NCBI GenBank assembly: GCA_022376465.1
Contig: JACDTU010000006.1
Location: 372,001 to 436,000 of the forward strand
Source of the DNA: Cubamyces lactineus
Lineage: Eukaryota > Basidiomycota > Agaricomycetes > Polyporales > Polyporaceae
Direction of reading: 5' to 3'
Length of the DNA: 64,000 nucleotides
This document shows, one piece after another, positions 31,719 through 43,404 of this stretch (within the stretch, counting starts at the first letter, position 1; the number at the start of each line of letters is the position of its first letter). The position numbers and the translations under genes are program-made. The notes under the pieces are model-generated. The model was not told where the DNA came from. It made no database searches and saw nothing but the letters and a program-made list of their open reading frames with translations.

Positions 31719-32429
31719 TTAGTACCGATAACGGGTGGAGTAATCTGGGGTGGCGCAATCAGCTGGCCGAGGATACATAACTGGAGAGCGAGGATCTGAC
31801 CTTTGGGAGACACGACGAGACCACGGCCTTTGGAGGCGCCGCGGTAGACGGTCTCAATTATGTCAATAAGCTGTAGTAACGGGGCAATGAGTAGACGGCC
31901 ACGGAAATTAACACATATGACGAAGGCATACCTCCTGCTTGTTATCCATTGCCCAGTTACTGAAGGTGATGGAACGGTTAGCGGTGCGTCGACGGCAGTA
32001 GAGGGGACGTGGCGTACATTTTGTTGTTGTTACCAGTGCCCAAATCAATCATGATGTGCTTGTTTCTGGCATACGGGAGTCAGAGTCAGACCTGACGTCG
32101 CTGAAGTAGACGGCTTACCGATAGAAGAACATGACTGTGCAAGGATCGTACAACTCATACATCTAGGCTCCTCATCAGCCTTGTTCGCGGTCACATTCCT
32201 AGAGTCGAATACGAACCTTGTTGAAGTCGGGTACCTCTGTGATGTCAACGAGATAGATAACAGCGAAGTTCTGCACCTTCTCTGCTACGCCGTACAGCGT
32301 CTCATCCATCGTCATGCACTGTGGGTCCCAGTCATGACCAAACCGGATAACGACGACACGGTCCTCTTCGGACTTAATGGCCTCATCGACGTGCCAGCCA
32401 GAAGGAAGGTGAGGCAGGAAGTAAGACAT
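31719..32429 (-). CDS. DIB1: U5 snRNP protein Dib1 (TXNL4A/Dim1)
   Basis: A thioredoxin-fold component of the U5 and U4/U6.U5 tri-snRNP, released during spliceosome activation and essential in yeasts. Six exons: 32429-32217, 32162-32119, 32065-32018, 31959-31932, 31870-31801 and 31744-31719. They give exactly 142 residues, the same as human TXNL4A. The family runs are almost unchanged: MSYFLPHLPSGWHVDEAI, EEDRVVVIRFG, DIIETVYRGASKGRGLVVSP and the DYSTRYRY end. It is divergently arranged with cyclophilin H. Introns are 53-61 bases. Confidence 0.97.
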
Positions 32430-32690
32430 CGCAGAGGTGAGACGAAGGGGCGAGCTGGAAGGAGATCAGGCTGCTAGTAGGAGAACACTCGAAATGGTGG
32501 CGGGAAGCAAGTGGCGGTAACGATCGGTATATTACAACAGTTGTTTGGGCGTGTTTGTTCGCTGCTCGAGAACGTTTCTGGCAACTTCGCCATCGTCGAG
32601 CACGACGACGAGCACATTCTGCTCAACGACCCTATCCGCCCCATCGACTTCTTCCACCTATTATTGAAAGCCTAAGCATCAAAGCACATC
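32430..32690. promoter_or_regulatory. shared divergent promoter region of DIB1 and cyclophilin H
   Basis: The 261 bases between two divergent start codons must hold both promoters. No TATA box is evident for either gene. Co-regulation of the two tri-snRNP proteins is an inference from the arrangement. Confidence 0.5.
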
Positions 32691-33621
32691 ATGTCATCAA
32701 GCAACACTAGCAATACTACCAGCACGACGCGCCCGATCGTGTTCATGGACATCAACATCGGCGAGACGCCCGCAGGACGCCTCAAGATGGAGTTGTTCAG
32801 CGATATCGTACCCAAGACGGCTGAGAACTTTAGACAACTATGCACTGGAGAGTACAGGTGTGCAAGGCTACCAGCATGATGTGACCAACTTGCTGAAACT
32901 GTGCTGTAGGGTGAACTCACGACCACAAGGATACAAAGGCGCGATATTCCATCGGTAAGTGTTTTACTGGCATGCTTCGGCTAGTTTGCTCATGTCTTCT
33001 GATCAGCCACCCATTGTAGAGTGTGAGTAATTGCAAAACATCGTACGGCACTTTCCAACCTGACGTATAGTCAGTGTACCGAATTTCATGGTTCAAGGTA
33101 TATACACGTCCTCCCTCCCGGCCAAATATGCCGCTGACAGTGGTTTCAATTCCAGGAGGCGATTTCGTGAAGGGTGACGGCACTGGGTCCTTCTCAATAT
33201 ACGGAGACAAATTCCCCGTTAGTCTTGATCACTCCTTTCGTACTTGCTCAACACTAATCATGTACATAGGACGAGAACTTCAAGGAGAAGCACACCGGTC
33301 CGGGGCTCCTTTCTATGGTATGGCCTCTGTCTAGAAGGCGTCAAACCCATGGCTTATACGTGTCCTCTAGGCCAACTCAGGCCCGAACACGAACGGCTGC
33401 CAGTTCTTCATTACCACGGCGAAATGCGATTTCCTGGACGGAAAGCACGTCGTATTCGGCAGGGTTATTGATGGCATGCTCACTCTCCGCAAAATTGAGA
33501 ACGTCCCAACAGGGCCGAACAACAGGCCCAAACTAGCGGTCAAGATAGTTGGTGAGTATCCGTGTTTGTCAGACTTCACGCGAATGCTCACCATGATTCC
33601 ATAGAATGCGGGGAGATGTGA
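32691..33621 (+). CDS. PPIH: cyclophilin H (spliceosomal peptidyl-prolyl isomerase)
   Basis: A peptidyl-prolyl cis-trans isomerase that binds Prp4/Prp18-type proteins in the U4/U6 snRNP. Exons: 32691-32857, 32910-32954, 33020-33022, 33075-33097, 33156-33217, 33270-33317, 33371-33551 and 33605-33621. They give 181 residues. Cyclophilin blocks include [58 protein letters not shown] and [14 protein letters not shown]. The end ([10 protein letters not shown] and CGEM) is specific to the H type. The 3-base exon AGT at 33020-33022 has an AG before it and GTGAGT after it. It restores the residue spacing of the family in FHRVVPNF. Without it the frame is kept but one Val is lost. Confidence 0.95.
33020..33022 (+). 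other. 3-base microexon in cyclophilin H
   Basis: The sequence is TTGTAG, then AGT, then GTGAGT. It divides what would be a 120-base intron into introns of 65 and 52 bases, the normal sizes in this gene. With it the protein matches the family length between the FHR and MVQGG blocks. Confidence 0.65.
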
Positions 33622-33937
33622 TTGGGAGCAATGTGTAGCAATACCTGGTTGTACTCTTAATCCTGAATGTACTATTTTTCGTACAAGCCACACCGTTAAC
33701 AAATGCAACTCAATCGCCCTCCGACTCCTAGGGCACCTAGTGCACTTGAGTAAGGTTTGTCGGTATGTTTGCGGAGACTTGCCTAATTTGGGTATGTGGA
33801 TCGGTCGTCCGGACCTTGAGCCGCAGCGCGCGATGACAACATACCTCTTCCACGAACCACGACATGCCGTGAGGGCGTTCATCTCCCATCGACGACCTCG
33901 ACAAACCCATCTTCCACATGCTCGGGCGTAACTCAGG

Positions 33938-36900
33938 ATGTCGTCGATGGAGAAACCGCTCCCTGAAATACCTTCCGGCTCTCGTCACATCCAATCCAAC
34001 CTGACTTTCACTGTCGAAGCACGCGCGCACCTCCGTCGTTTCATTGTACGTGTATTGGACGAGGAATCTGATCTGCGGGACCGGGAAACCTGGGCCGAGC
34101 GCATAGAGTCTGCTTTAGACGAGCTCGGTGCGAACATAGCTCGTGGAGGGTGGCTAGCGGGGCTCAGACGCGGAAGGTACGTGCGGAGACAGCACCATGA
34201 CGAGCAGGAGAAACAACGCGCGGAAGAGCGAGCCAAGAGAGAACGGGAAGAAGAGGAGAAAGCAAAGAACAAGACCGCGAAGGGCCGCAGCAAGATGCGC
34301 GAGGTTGTACTCGACGATGGCTATATCGAGGACGCGCCTACCGACGAGCAACTCAATGCTGCACTAGACCAAATACGAGTACTCGTGACCGTACCCTCCC
34401 TTCCGACACCCAAGCCCTCTGTAAAGCACCTGCTCCTTGTCGTCACGGGTCTCTCGTCGCACGCTATAGACTTGACGGAGGATATGGGTTTCAGACTTGT
34501 ACGTCCTGCAATCGGTTGCGCTTTCAAGCCGGGCGAGTATATGCTACCAAGAGTCGCCGCACCAAGAGACGCGTCGGACAGCGTCGCGTTGTATGGTCTG
34601 CATGAATGGGACGGTAAGTATCAGATTTTGTGTTATATGAATTGTATTCCAAGCCCCTACAGCATGCCTCACGACTTGCGAGCATCCCCTGCAAATCGTT
34701 GGGGGCACCTTTCATCTCAAGGGCCTCACTTCTCCTTCTCACTATGCTGCACTGTGTAGGATCTTACGCCTGTCCGTCTACATCTATCTCTCGCTACTAC
34801 TGGAACAAGACCTCTTGGCGAATTCGCATGTAGAGCTCCACTACCCCAAAGCTGCTATACCTTCTCTGCCGTCTTTTCCACCTGTTGAGCGCTCGTCCAG
34901 TACTCCTGATGTCAAGGATAAGGCGAAACGCGACTCTGGTTCCGGGATCTGGTCGTACTTATCGAAGAAGACTGAGGACCTCCTCCAACGGGCTAGCCAT
35001 GTCGCGCCAGTCGTCGCACGGCGGGGCTCTCTCGAGCTTCCTCTCGCGCAGAAGTTCTCTCGCCATACGTCTCTGCCCCATCGCCCTGAGGGTGGGGTTG
35101 TACCTCGACGACTATCTCTCCTCTCCACTGTGTCTTCTCGCTTATCTCAGGAAGATTCTGGGGAGCATTACCAACTGCCCTGTACAGTCGGCGTCCGACG
35201 GATAGATTCTTGGAAAGATCTCTTCTCTACGACACCTGGTGTCGTGTTTCCACTCCCTCGGTTTCTCCTTGATATCGCGGAGCAGGAGAGGAAAGATCCA
35301 TCTCGCCGATTGGCTGGCGACGAGAAGGCTGCGCTAACCAGCCTTCTCGGCTGGCAGGGCAAGGAATCTCTCATACGAGGTATGGTGGGTATGTCCGGCT
35401 TTGTTCGACATCAAGGCTTCTCCGTACTCTACTCGGAGCACGTCCCGGGCACGAGCAACTTGCTGTCACCGCCTCCGACGCCGAATGCCACGACTGGAGG
35501 AGGATCGTCTGCGGAGGCGCACTTCCCATTGCGCATTGCGTGTGGTGGCCATCGACGCAAGTGGATTAACTACCGCTACTATCAGCGAGGGCGCAGATGG
35601 GACGAAACTTTGGGTGAGGCTATCGTGCGGTGGTGTCTAACGGCGGAGGATCCTTGCATCCATCCGGATTGCCACTTTCAGCGTGCGGAACACGACCTGC
35701 GGTGGATCCATGGCGGCGTCCGCCTCATTGCGACAGTATCCCTGCCTAATATCGGCGAGCCTTCGACGTCCTCCATCGATGACACCGTGTATATGTGGCA
35801 TAGCTGTGCGGTATGCGGGAAGGAGTCGACCAAAGAGGTGATGCACGACGGAACCTAGTACGTGCTATGTATAACTTCATCGCACACGTTTATTGATGCG
35901 GTCTTTGCAGCCTGTTTTCATTCGCGAAGTACCTGGAGCTTTTAGTCTATTCTCCCGCTATCCACACTTTGCACCCCGCTCTTTGTGAACATACGGCTCT
36001 TCCTCCGAAGCCATGGGAACCATCAGACGCCCCCATACCGCGGACGCGATTCAATATCATTCGCAGATTCTCACATAAAGGCCGTACAGTGACGCTCACG
36101 TTGTCCGAGGTGGAAGATGTCTTCGAGATCAGAGTTCCTCGGTTGCAAATTCTTCGCCGGAAAGCGATTGAGAAGAAAGCGAAGGAAGACCAACCTCAGC
36201 GTAAGAGCTCTGAAACGTTGTCTAGTTCCTTGGGCGACGCTCGACGTACTCTCCGTCGAGAGATTATGGGATGGTGGCAAGGCTTATCCGAGCATATGGA
36301 CCAGCTCGTAAGTCGTCTCGACGTCATTTACACTCCATCTGTTGCTGATAGTGAGTGCAGGAGGATAAGTTCTTGACTGAAAATCCAAGCGCCTTCCACA
36401 AGACGCTTCCCCGGCTCCCCTCTGCAGATGATGCTTTTGAGGACGACGACTCGCTAGCGACTCCTACCGGGCATCCATTACAGCCACCCGTGACTCCTTC
36501 CACGCCGACACCGAGAAGTCTCGCCGGCGCCCCAGGCTCAAATCCGTTCCTCCCTATCCCTATTCCGAGCGTCCTGGGTCATTCTAGGAAGGCTTCAGCA
36601 TCCACACCGACGCTGACACCATCTCCGGATGATCGTTCCACCGCCATCTCCGTCAGTCCAGATGACAACGACTCATTGCAGCTGCTGTCGGGACTGCGCC
36701 ACAAGTTCCAGCGTACTGAGCAGGAGCTCTACGCTGAGTTGTCTCAGACCCCCGAGAAGAGTCTGAACGACGTCCGACGCTCTTTCATAACCGCCGCACG
36801 CGGCGCAACTCGACGCTTGGCAGCATGGGAAAAGAAACACGGCTCTCATTTGCCGTCTGGTGTGAGTCTGGGAGACGCACCCATTACTCCTGAACCGGAG

Positions 36901-39120
36901 TGGTGGAAAAGTGGGTGTCATGCTGTACCAGGTGGCAGCGTGATCGTCAGGGAAGACGACTGGGGGAGCATCATTGCGTTTACCTTGAGGTATGGTTGCA
37001 CTACGGTACTGTGGACAAGTTGTTGACTGACAATGCGTCTAGTTCGGTGGACTACCAACGCGAGCTCTCCAACATTGGTAGCATGCGCAACACGGCGCCT
37101 TCGGTACCCCCCACGACTCCCACGATCGCAAGACCTTCACTCTTCCGGGCGGGAGAGTCGCTCAAACGTCTTGTGTCCGGTTCAGCACCCCAACCAGATC
37201 CCGATCACGACGACGTGGGCTGGCAAGAACCAGAAACCTACTCGGCAGTGATAAGCCGTAAGGAACATCCCCGCGAGCCGGTCTCGCTCATCTCCATCCA
37301 GAACGTCTTGCGCCAGAAGGCGTCGGTAGACGCTGGCTCGTCGTCTTCCCTAATATCTCCCCTTGGCTCACCTGGCCCTAAACCTAGTGGCCTCGAGACG
37401 CCACGATCTGTCCGCGCCAAACCTGCTGTGGAGGTCACGAATTTGGCTGCCGATGGACGCGTCAGTGGCATGCCGGAGGCTGTAGAGGCCGCGGGCAAGA
37501 TTCTCCACGACCTCGAAGCGGTGGCGAGGCCGATGAATGGATCGCGTACGTCTTTGACGGACAGTCGTCCTTCGTTGTCGGGAATCATCGAGACACACAT
37601 ACGACGCGGGAAAGCCTCCTCCATCGTCTCGGACAGCGATGGTTCCACGATCGGGCTGGATAGTGCCAGCAGCGTTGCTACGCCTCCGCCTCCACCGCTG
37701 CCACCCAAAGATGGCGAGGAATCTCGGAAGAGTGCACTGTCTGCTGCTCCAACGTCTGAGTCTGAGCCGCCTGCGACGCCCAGCAAGCATGGCTCGAGCA
37801 CCTTCACCTCCGCGTTCACCAACTCCCTCACCTCTGCCATGCGCTATGTCCTCAAGCCTGGTGACCCGCAGCGTCCACAGACTGGCGCGCCTCATCACGG
37901 GCTGTTGTCTGCAGATGCGCCCACAATCGACGACCGACCGCACATCAAGTACGACTGGACGATCGGGAAGCGGTTGAGGTTCAGTTGCACGGTGTACTAT
38001 GCTAAGCAGTTCGACCTACTCCGCAAACGATGCGGCGTGGAGGACGTGTTCTTGAAGAGCCTCTCGCGCAGCGAGAATTGGGCGGCCGAAGGCGGGAAGA
38101 GCAGGTCGAACTTCTGGAAGACGACGGACAACCGGTTCATCATCAAGACCCTCGTCAATGCCTGGAACGTAGCAGACTTGTGAGCTCTCGTGTGACCGTG
38201 CTCTATAGTATCATACTGACGTCCATGCAGGCAGGTCTTGATCGATTTGGGTCCTTCGTACTTCAAGTACATGGAAGCGACAACGAGCAGGCCCACTGTC
38301 CTCGCGAAGCTCCTTGGATTCTATACCGTCGAGATCAGAAACTTGGAGAGCGGCACGACGCAAGCCAAGGCGGACCTGCTCGTTATGGAGAACCTCTTCT
38401 ACAACACGCAGATATCCAAGACGTTCGACCTCAAAGGCATCCAAGGTCGTAAAGTGAAAGCGAGCAGCGGTGCCAATTCGAAGACCTTGTTCGATGGAGA
38501 GTGGATCGAGGGTCCGTAGATCTATTGTGTTTGCTGCACAGATGCTGACAGCGAATTGGGGATGTAGGCCAGCAGCGAGCATTGACGTTGGTCAGACCGC
38601 ATTCGAAGGTCGTCCTCCAGGAGGCGATCAAGGCGGATTGCGACTTCCTAGCGAAGAGCAACATCATGGATTACTCGTGAGTGGATCGCGCTGAATGTCG
38701 TAATCGTTTCCTCACACACGCTCTACAGGCTTCTTCTCGGAATAGACGACGGCAATAAGCAAATGGTCTGTGGTCTCGTCGACACAATAGGTCAGCTACC
38801 CTTTATCTGCATCTTGGACTAGTAAATGCTGACTGGTCGTACCACAGGCAGCTACACTTTCGCCAAAACGCTAGAATACAAGGCCAAGCAAGGCTTGAAC
38901 GCGGGGAAAGAGGTGACCGTCGTCCCGCCACACGAGTATCAAGAACGCTTCGTAAGCGCCATGGACGACTACTTCCTCGCTTGTCCAGGTAGGGGCGTTG
39001 GATCTACGCGATGCCCGCCATGTGCTGATTCATCTCTGCGATCTTTCAGACAAGTGGTCCAAGCCGTTGGACAATACCCTCGTTCCAAGCGATTGTAGCG
39101 ACCTTCCAAGCGTACTCTAG
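33938..39120 (+). CDS. Fab1/PIKfyve-like phosphatidylinositol phosphate kinase without FYVE
   Basis: Probable PtdIns3P 5-kinase family member acting on endosomal or vacuolar membranes. Ten exons: 33938-34613, 34663-35857, 35911-36307, 36361-36989, 37043-38179, 38231-38511, 38568-38676, 38729-38790, 38848-38988 and 39050-39120. They give 1565 residues. Residues 150-290 are a degenerate chaperonin-like (CCT) domain ending LCRILRLSVYIYLSLLLEQ. Residues 540-640 are the conserved Cys-rich region (HPDCHF, WHSCAVCGKES, FSFAKYLELLVYSP). A long Ser/Pro-rich linker follows. The kinase lies at about 1280-1560: CTVYYAKQFDLL, RFIIKTL (ATP Lys), KTFDLKGIQGRKV, SNIMDYSLLLGI and GLVDTIGSYTFAKTLEYK. No FYVE zinc finger is present, and Fab1 is usually over 2000 residues. 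Activity looks intact. Confidence 0.88.
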
Positions 39121-39842
39121 GAACGCGTTTCATCTTTCTCCTACGCCCTATGCGCGTCTAGTATCGCTCGTATCTCCGGACTTTCATAGCCTCTCTGTTG
39201 TAGCAACATTCTACGGACTATCGGATTCTCAAGCATGCGCGAGTATATACATGACTGTTATGCCACTCTTACCCCACCTTCCATCACGCGGTGGCAAGCC
39301 CTTTAACCCCAGTCAGGGCCGCGTTGTTAGCGCACAGTGCACGCACGCAGCTTAAACTCTCGCAGAAGACATTCCCATGTAAGGTACGCTCATGCTATAT
39401 CAAAACTGCGAACAGGCATGATCACTGGCCAACAAAGTTCAGTCACTTCGTCTCCACTCGCTTTTATATGTATCTTGTCAACGTAGTGCCACAAGTGATA
39501 TTATGCTGATACTGCGGGTCATATGCCGACCTACCGGAGCTACGCTGTGGTGTTGGTGTGCGGGAAGCCCAATTCATGATGGCGCAACTTTCGCATGTAG
39601 GCACTGTAGTTCGCGTGGGATCGGCATGACAAAGCTGGCCCGACGGCTTTACTTAAAGGGCTTCAGATTGGTCACAGCCGAGCGAACGTTATATGACGCA
39701 CTCCTCGGCAGTCTTGCGTGTTACCCCCAAGCTCAGGTGCTATAAAGCATAGCTCACTGCTGACCACCGGAGCCCACAACTCGCAACCACAGCAGCTCGA
39801 ACTTGAACCAAACTTGAATCAAACGAAGTAGCAATACAAGCA
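39121..39842. other. Intergenic, no gene seen
   Basis: 3' region of the kinase gene and upstream region of the dehydrogenase gene. No TATA box recognised. Confidence 0.5.
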
Positions 39843-41169
39843 ATGACCGTTCGTCCTATCATCGTCATCGCTGGGATCGGTAACGGTACAGGTACGGCAC
39901 CGTCCGTCGCGGGTGTCTCACTCCCAACCGCACTATGACCATGGCACTGATTCATTTCGCGGGTTCACACAGGCACCGGTGGGGCCACAGCGTGCGTATC
40001 CTTCATGAATTTGTGAACACTGGCCGTTGTTGGCTTAGCGCCTATGCGACCCCTATCTTCGTAGTCGTGTGTTTACAAGGGCCGGATACCGCGTTGCACT
40101 CATCGCCCGCGGCGCTGACAAGCTGAAGAAGGCAGCCGAAGACATTAACCAAGCTGGCGGAGAGGTCAGACTACTCACCCGTTCTCATAGAGCTTGAGCT
40201 GAACACACTCTGGATAGGCTACCGCGTTCCCGATCGAGTCTTACAGCTACAAGGCACTGAGGAACGTCTTCGGCACCATCAAGGCGCACAAGTGGTCCGC
40301 CGGCGAGACACCGGAGATCCGGGCCGCGCTCTGGAATGCAGGTAGTGGCGTGTGGAAGGGCTTCCTCGACGTGACCGAGGACGACCTGCAGAACGTGCTC
40401 GACACCAACGTGAACGGCTCGTTTGCGTTCGCGCACGAGGTCATCCAGGCGTTCAAGCAGAACCAAATCGACGAGCTCGGTAAGCGGGGCACACTCATCT
40501 TCACGGGGGCGACGGCCAGCTTGCGAGGCAATGTCACGACGAGCGCATTTGCGGCGGGCAAGTTCGCAGTGAGGGCGCTCAGCCAGAGCCTGAACAAGGA
40601 GTTTGGGAAACACAACATCCATGTAAGTGCCTTATATCAGAACGAGAAAGACACGTGATTGACAGTCATGTACTTGTGATAGGTCGCTCATGTGCGTACA
40701 TCTCACCATATGTTGAGTCTCAGGAGTCCTTACTGACGATGCTTTCACCCCGGGGATCGCGTAACAGGCCATTATTGACGGAGGTCAGTCAACGCGGCCC
40801 ATGCGATGCAGTACAATCGGGATACGTACTAACTGCATTGCGCTTGTCGCATGTGCTGGTTGACAGGGATCCTGACTGATCTGTCGCTGTCGCGTCGTTC
40901 CGACGAGGAAGCGGCAAAGGCGTGGAAGGAGAACGCTGACATCCGCCTCGACCCTGAGAGCATTGCGAAGGTTAGTGTAACTTTCCACAGCTTATGAGGC
41001 GTCGCCTTGACTGATTGCTGTGCATCACAGAGCTATCTCTACCTGGCAAACCAAGACAGATCTGCTTGGACGTGGGAGCTCGATCGTGAGCACTATAATC
41101 TCTCGCTTGAGTGCACACCTCGCTCACAATTTTCCGCTTGTAGTCCGGCCTGCCCACGAGAAGTGGTGA
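39843..41169 (+). CDS. short-chain dehydrogenase/reductase (atypical, Phe at the Tyr site)
   Basis: A Rossmann-fold NAD(P)-dependent oxidoreductase; the substrate cannot be told. Nine exons: 39843-39891, 39973-39991, 40065-40164, 40218-40622, 40683-40691, 40768-40783, 40867-40970, 41031-41085 and 41144-41169. They give 260 residues, a typical SDR length. The dinucleotide loop is AGIGNGTGTGGATA and spans two introns. NVNGSF and FTGATASLRG are the usual NAG- and Ser-region blocks. The catalytic YxxxK position reads SAFAAGKFAVRALSQ, that is Phe in place of Tyr with the Lys kept. This variant is known from an SDR subgroup. Exons of 9, 16 and 19 bases make the gene easy to misannotate. Confidence 0.9.
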
Positions 41170-42180
41170 AGGTAATCAATGGATCGACAGGCGATGCGGG
41201 GGGCACGGTAGCATCTTCACACCCTCGAATGTCAATCGAGAACAGGGACTGGAATGTATCACTACGAGTCAGACTGATCCTTTACACTGTACGAACTATA
41301 CGAAGGACCCGAACCACGAGTTCAAGCATCAGACGTGCGTTGCGTGTGGACGCCTCGCCTCCGCCAGTCGCGGATATTGCACAACGCATGGGGATTTTCC
41401 GGTAATGAACTCGGTGTTCGCTATACCTTCCCGGGAAAGCAGAGCGGTGCAACGTCGTTGCCACCACGCTAGTCGTCACCAAGTGGTGGTCCTCCTGACA
41501 TGGCAAGCGAAACGTACCCCAATGCCAAGCCTATGCCTACTGCCAACTACAGTCTTGATCGGACGTCGGTTAGCACCAGCGGTATCGATGCGTCGAGTCA
41601 CCTCGAACCGGTTCCGCACTGTCCGGATCGCCGCCCACTGTATTTTCAGTGGCAGACTACAACCATCGTGTACTACGACTGGCAGAAGCCCATCGCCGCT
41701 CACACAATGCGGCTTCCATCTTCTAAACTGAATAGTGATGGCGCTGATGATCCACTGGCGCGGGCGCGCCAAGGTCAAAGCCAGAAGTGAGCGGCAGCGT
41801 AGATCTTCGGGAAGGAGGTGACGGCGAAATCAGAGAAGGTGCAATTTGCTCGAGGCGGTCGTAGGCCATGTGCTGTTGGTGGCTGGGGAAGCCAAGCAAA
41901 TCGCGGCGGTGCGATAGCCTGTCGAGACGCGAGTCACCAGCGGCGCACCATGGCAATGGGCGGCTCCGTTCTACAAATGTTGCCTTTTTGAGCGACAGTA
42001 CGCCGTCCCGGTGCATATCCGCGTCGAGGCATGCGTGTGTGTACCTGATCGGGCCTTTGTCTTCGAGTCCATCAGGATCTGCTCGTCTACATGTATAAAG
42101 GCACACACGAGACAGGATAAAGGGACAGGACTCGAGCTCTCGTTCCCAGCCCTCTCTGCCCGCCTTCTCCCCGCATCATC
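41170..42180. other. Intergenic with the CFEM-like gene promoter
   Basis: No gene supported. A TATA box lies near the right end (listed separately). Confidence 0.5.
42094..42100 (+). promoter_or_regulatory. TATA box of the CFEM-like gene
   Basis: TATAAAG 81-87 bases before the start codon at 42181. Confidence 0.6.
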
Positions 42181-43030
42181 ATGTACGGCCTCGCTGTTCT
42201 CTCTGTTGCTCTCTTCGCGGGGCAAGGTACAGTTTTAATCTCACCTACGTTCCTGGGAATGTTGACTTACACGATACCAACCAAAGCTGCCGCGACCGCC
42301 ATCAGCGCTCGCTCGCCCATCCTCAGCTTGCTCAGGAGGCAGGCGGCGTCAGAGTTCGATCCCTCTGAGATCCCTCCCCAGGTTTGTTGTCTGCGCGATC
42401 TTCGCACCGCTGGGTCTAACACGATTCTTTCGTGACCAGTGCCAGTCTCAGTGCGCGACGATCTCGACGGCGTTGACGGTGAATACCCGCGTGCCCATAG
42501 ACATCCAAATGTGTTGCTCACGTGGATACAGAGCGACACCTGCACGAGCGACCTCTCCTGCCTTTGCAGCAGCGACACCAGCAACGGGCTCTACAACTGT
42601 CTTGAGTGTGCCCTGAGCTTGGACCCTGATGAGAGCATCATGGCCGAGGCACAGAGCGAATTCGATCGTAAGCATCCTCTCCCTCTGATCGCGGTCAAGT
42701 TGGGCTCATAGCGTGATCACAGAGTACGCCCAGGCGTGCTCGTCGTCGGGCGCCACCGTCGCGGACAAGACCTTGACGATCCCCAGCGGCAGCTCGGCTA
42801 CTGGCAGCGAGGGTTCGGCGACGGGCGGCACGACCCCCACCGCGACCTCGCCTGCGGACTCGGGCTCGAAGTCTACTCCTGCTCAGCAGACCGACGGTGC
42901 TCAGGAGACGGGCTCCGACTCGGACCCGCTCAAGTCGATCTCAAAGACCGGCGCGGGCGTGACGACCACGGTGTCGTCTGTTGGCCTTGCGGGTGCGGTG
43001 GGTGCGATGATGCTTGCCTTGACTCTCTGA
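42181..43030 (+). CDS. CFEM-like secreted GPI-anchored protein
   Basis: Predicted to be secreted and attached to the plasma membrane or wall. Five exons, 42181-42226, 42287-42381, 42440-42478, 42532-42667 and 42723-43030, give 207 residues. A signal peptide (LAVLSVALFAGQ) is followed by a propeptide-like stretch ending in RRQ. The central domain has eight Cys in a CFEM-like order, including CQSQC, DLSCLC and CLEC, and ends at QAC. A Ser/Thr/Gly-rich stalk and a C-terminal hydrophobic tail (SSVGLAGAVGAMMLALTL) after small residues mark a GPI signal. Haem or iron binding is known for some CFEM proteins, but the spacing here is not exact, so that role is open. Confidence 0.85.
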
Positions 43031-43404
43031 GCGAAAGGGAGACGGGATGAGCAGATACCTTACTACTTCATTGATGCATGGACTGGGGACTTGGCCTTCG
43101 TCTTTTTGGCTTGGATGTGGCTCCGAGTAATGTATCACAGTGGAACATAACTTAATAGGACTCACAAATCACTGTCTGTCGGAAACTTGGATGATCGATG
43201 ACTCGGGTGCGACTTCAACTCGACTTGCGTACGATTCAGTCACTACGTGCACGATGAGACAATAGTTCCATGAATCGTACGACCTATAGGGGTAGCTTAC
43301 CTTTCAACTTGTTCGTCAGGTCGTGCCGTGCTGTGATAGTACAACTATTGATACATGTAGTGATGCTGTCTGCGTACATACGCAGCTATTCGATGCCATG
43401 GACC
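43031..43404. other. Convergent intergenic region, no gene seen
   Basis: 3' flanks of two genes that face each other. Confidence 0.5.
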
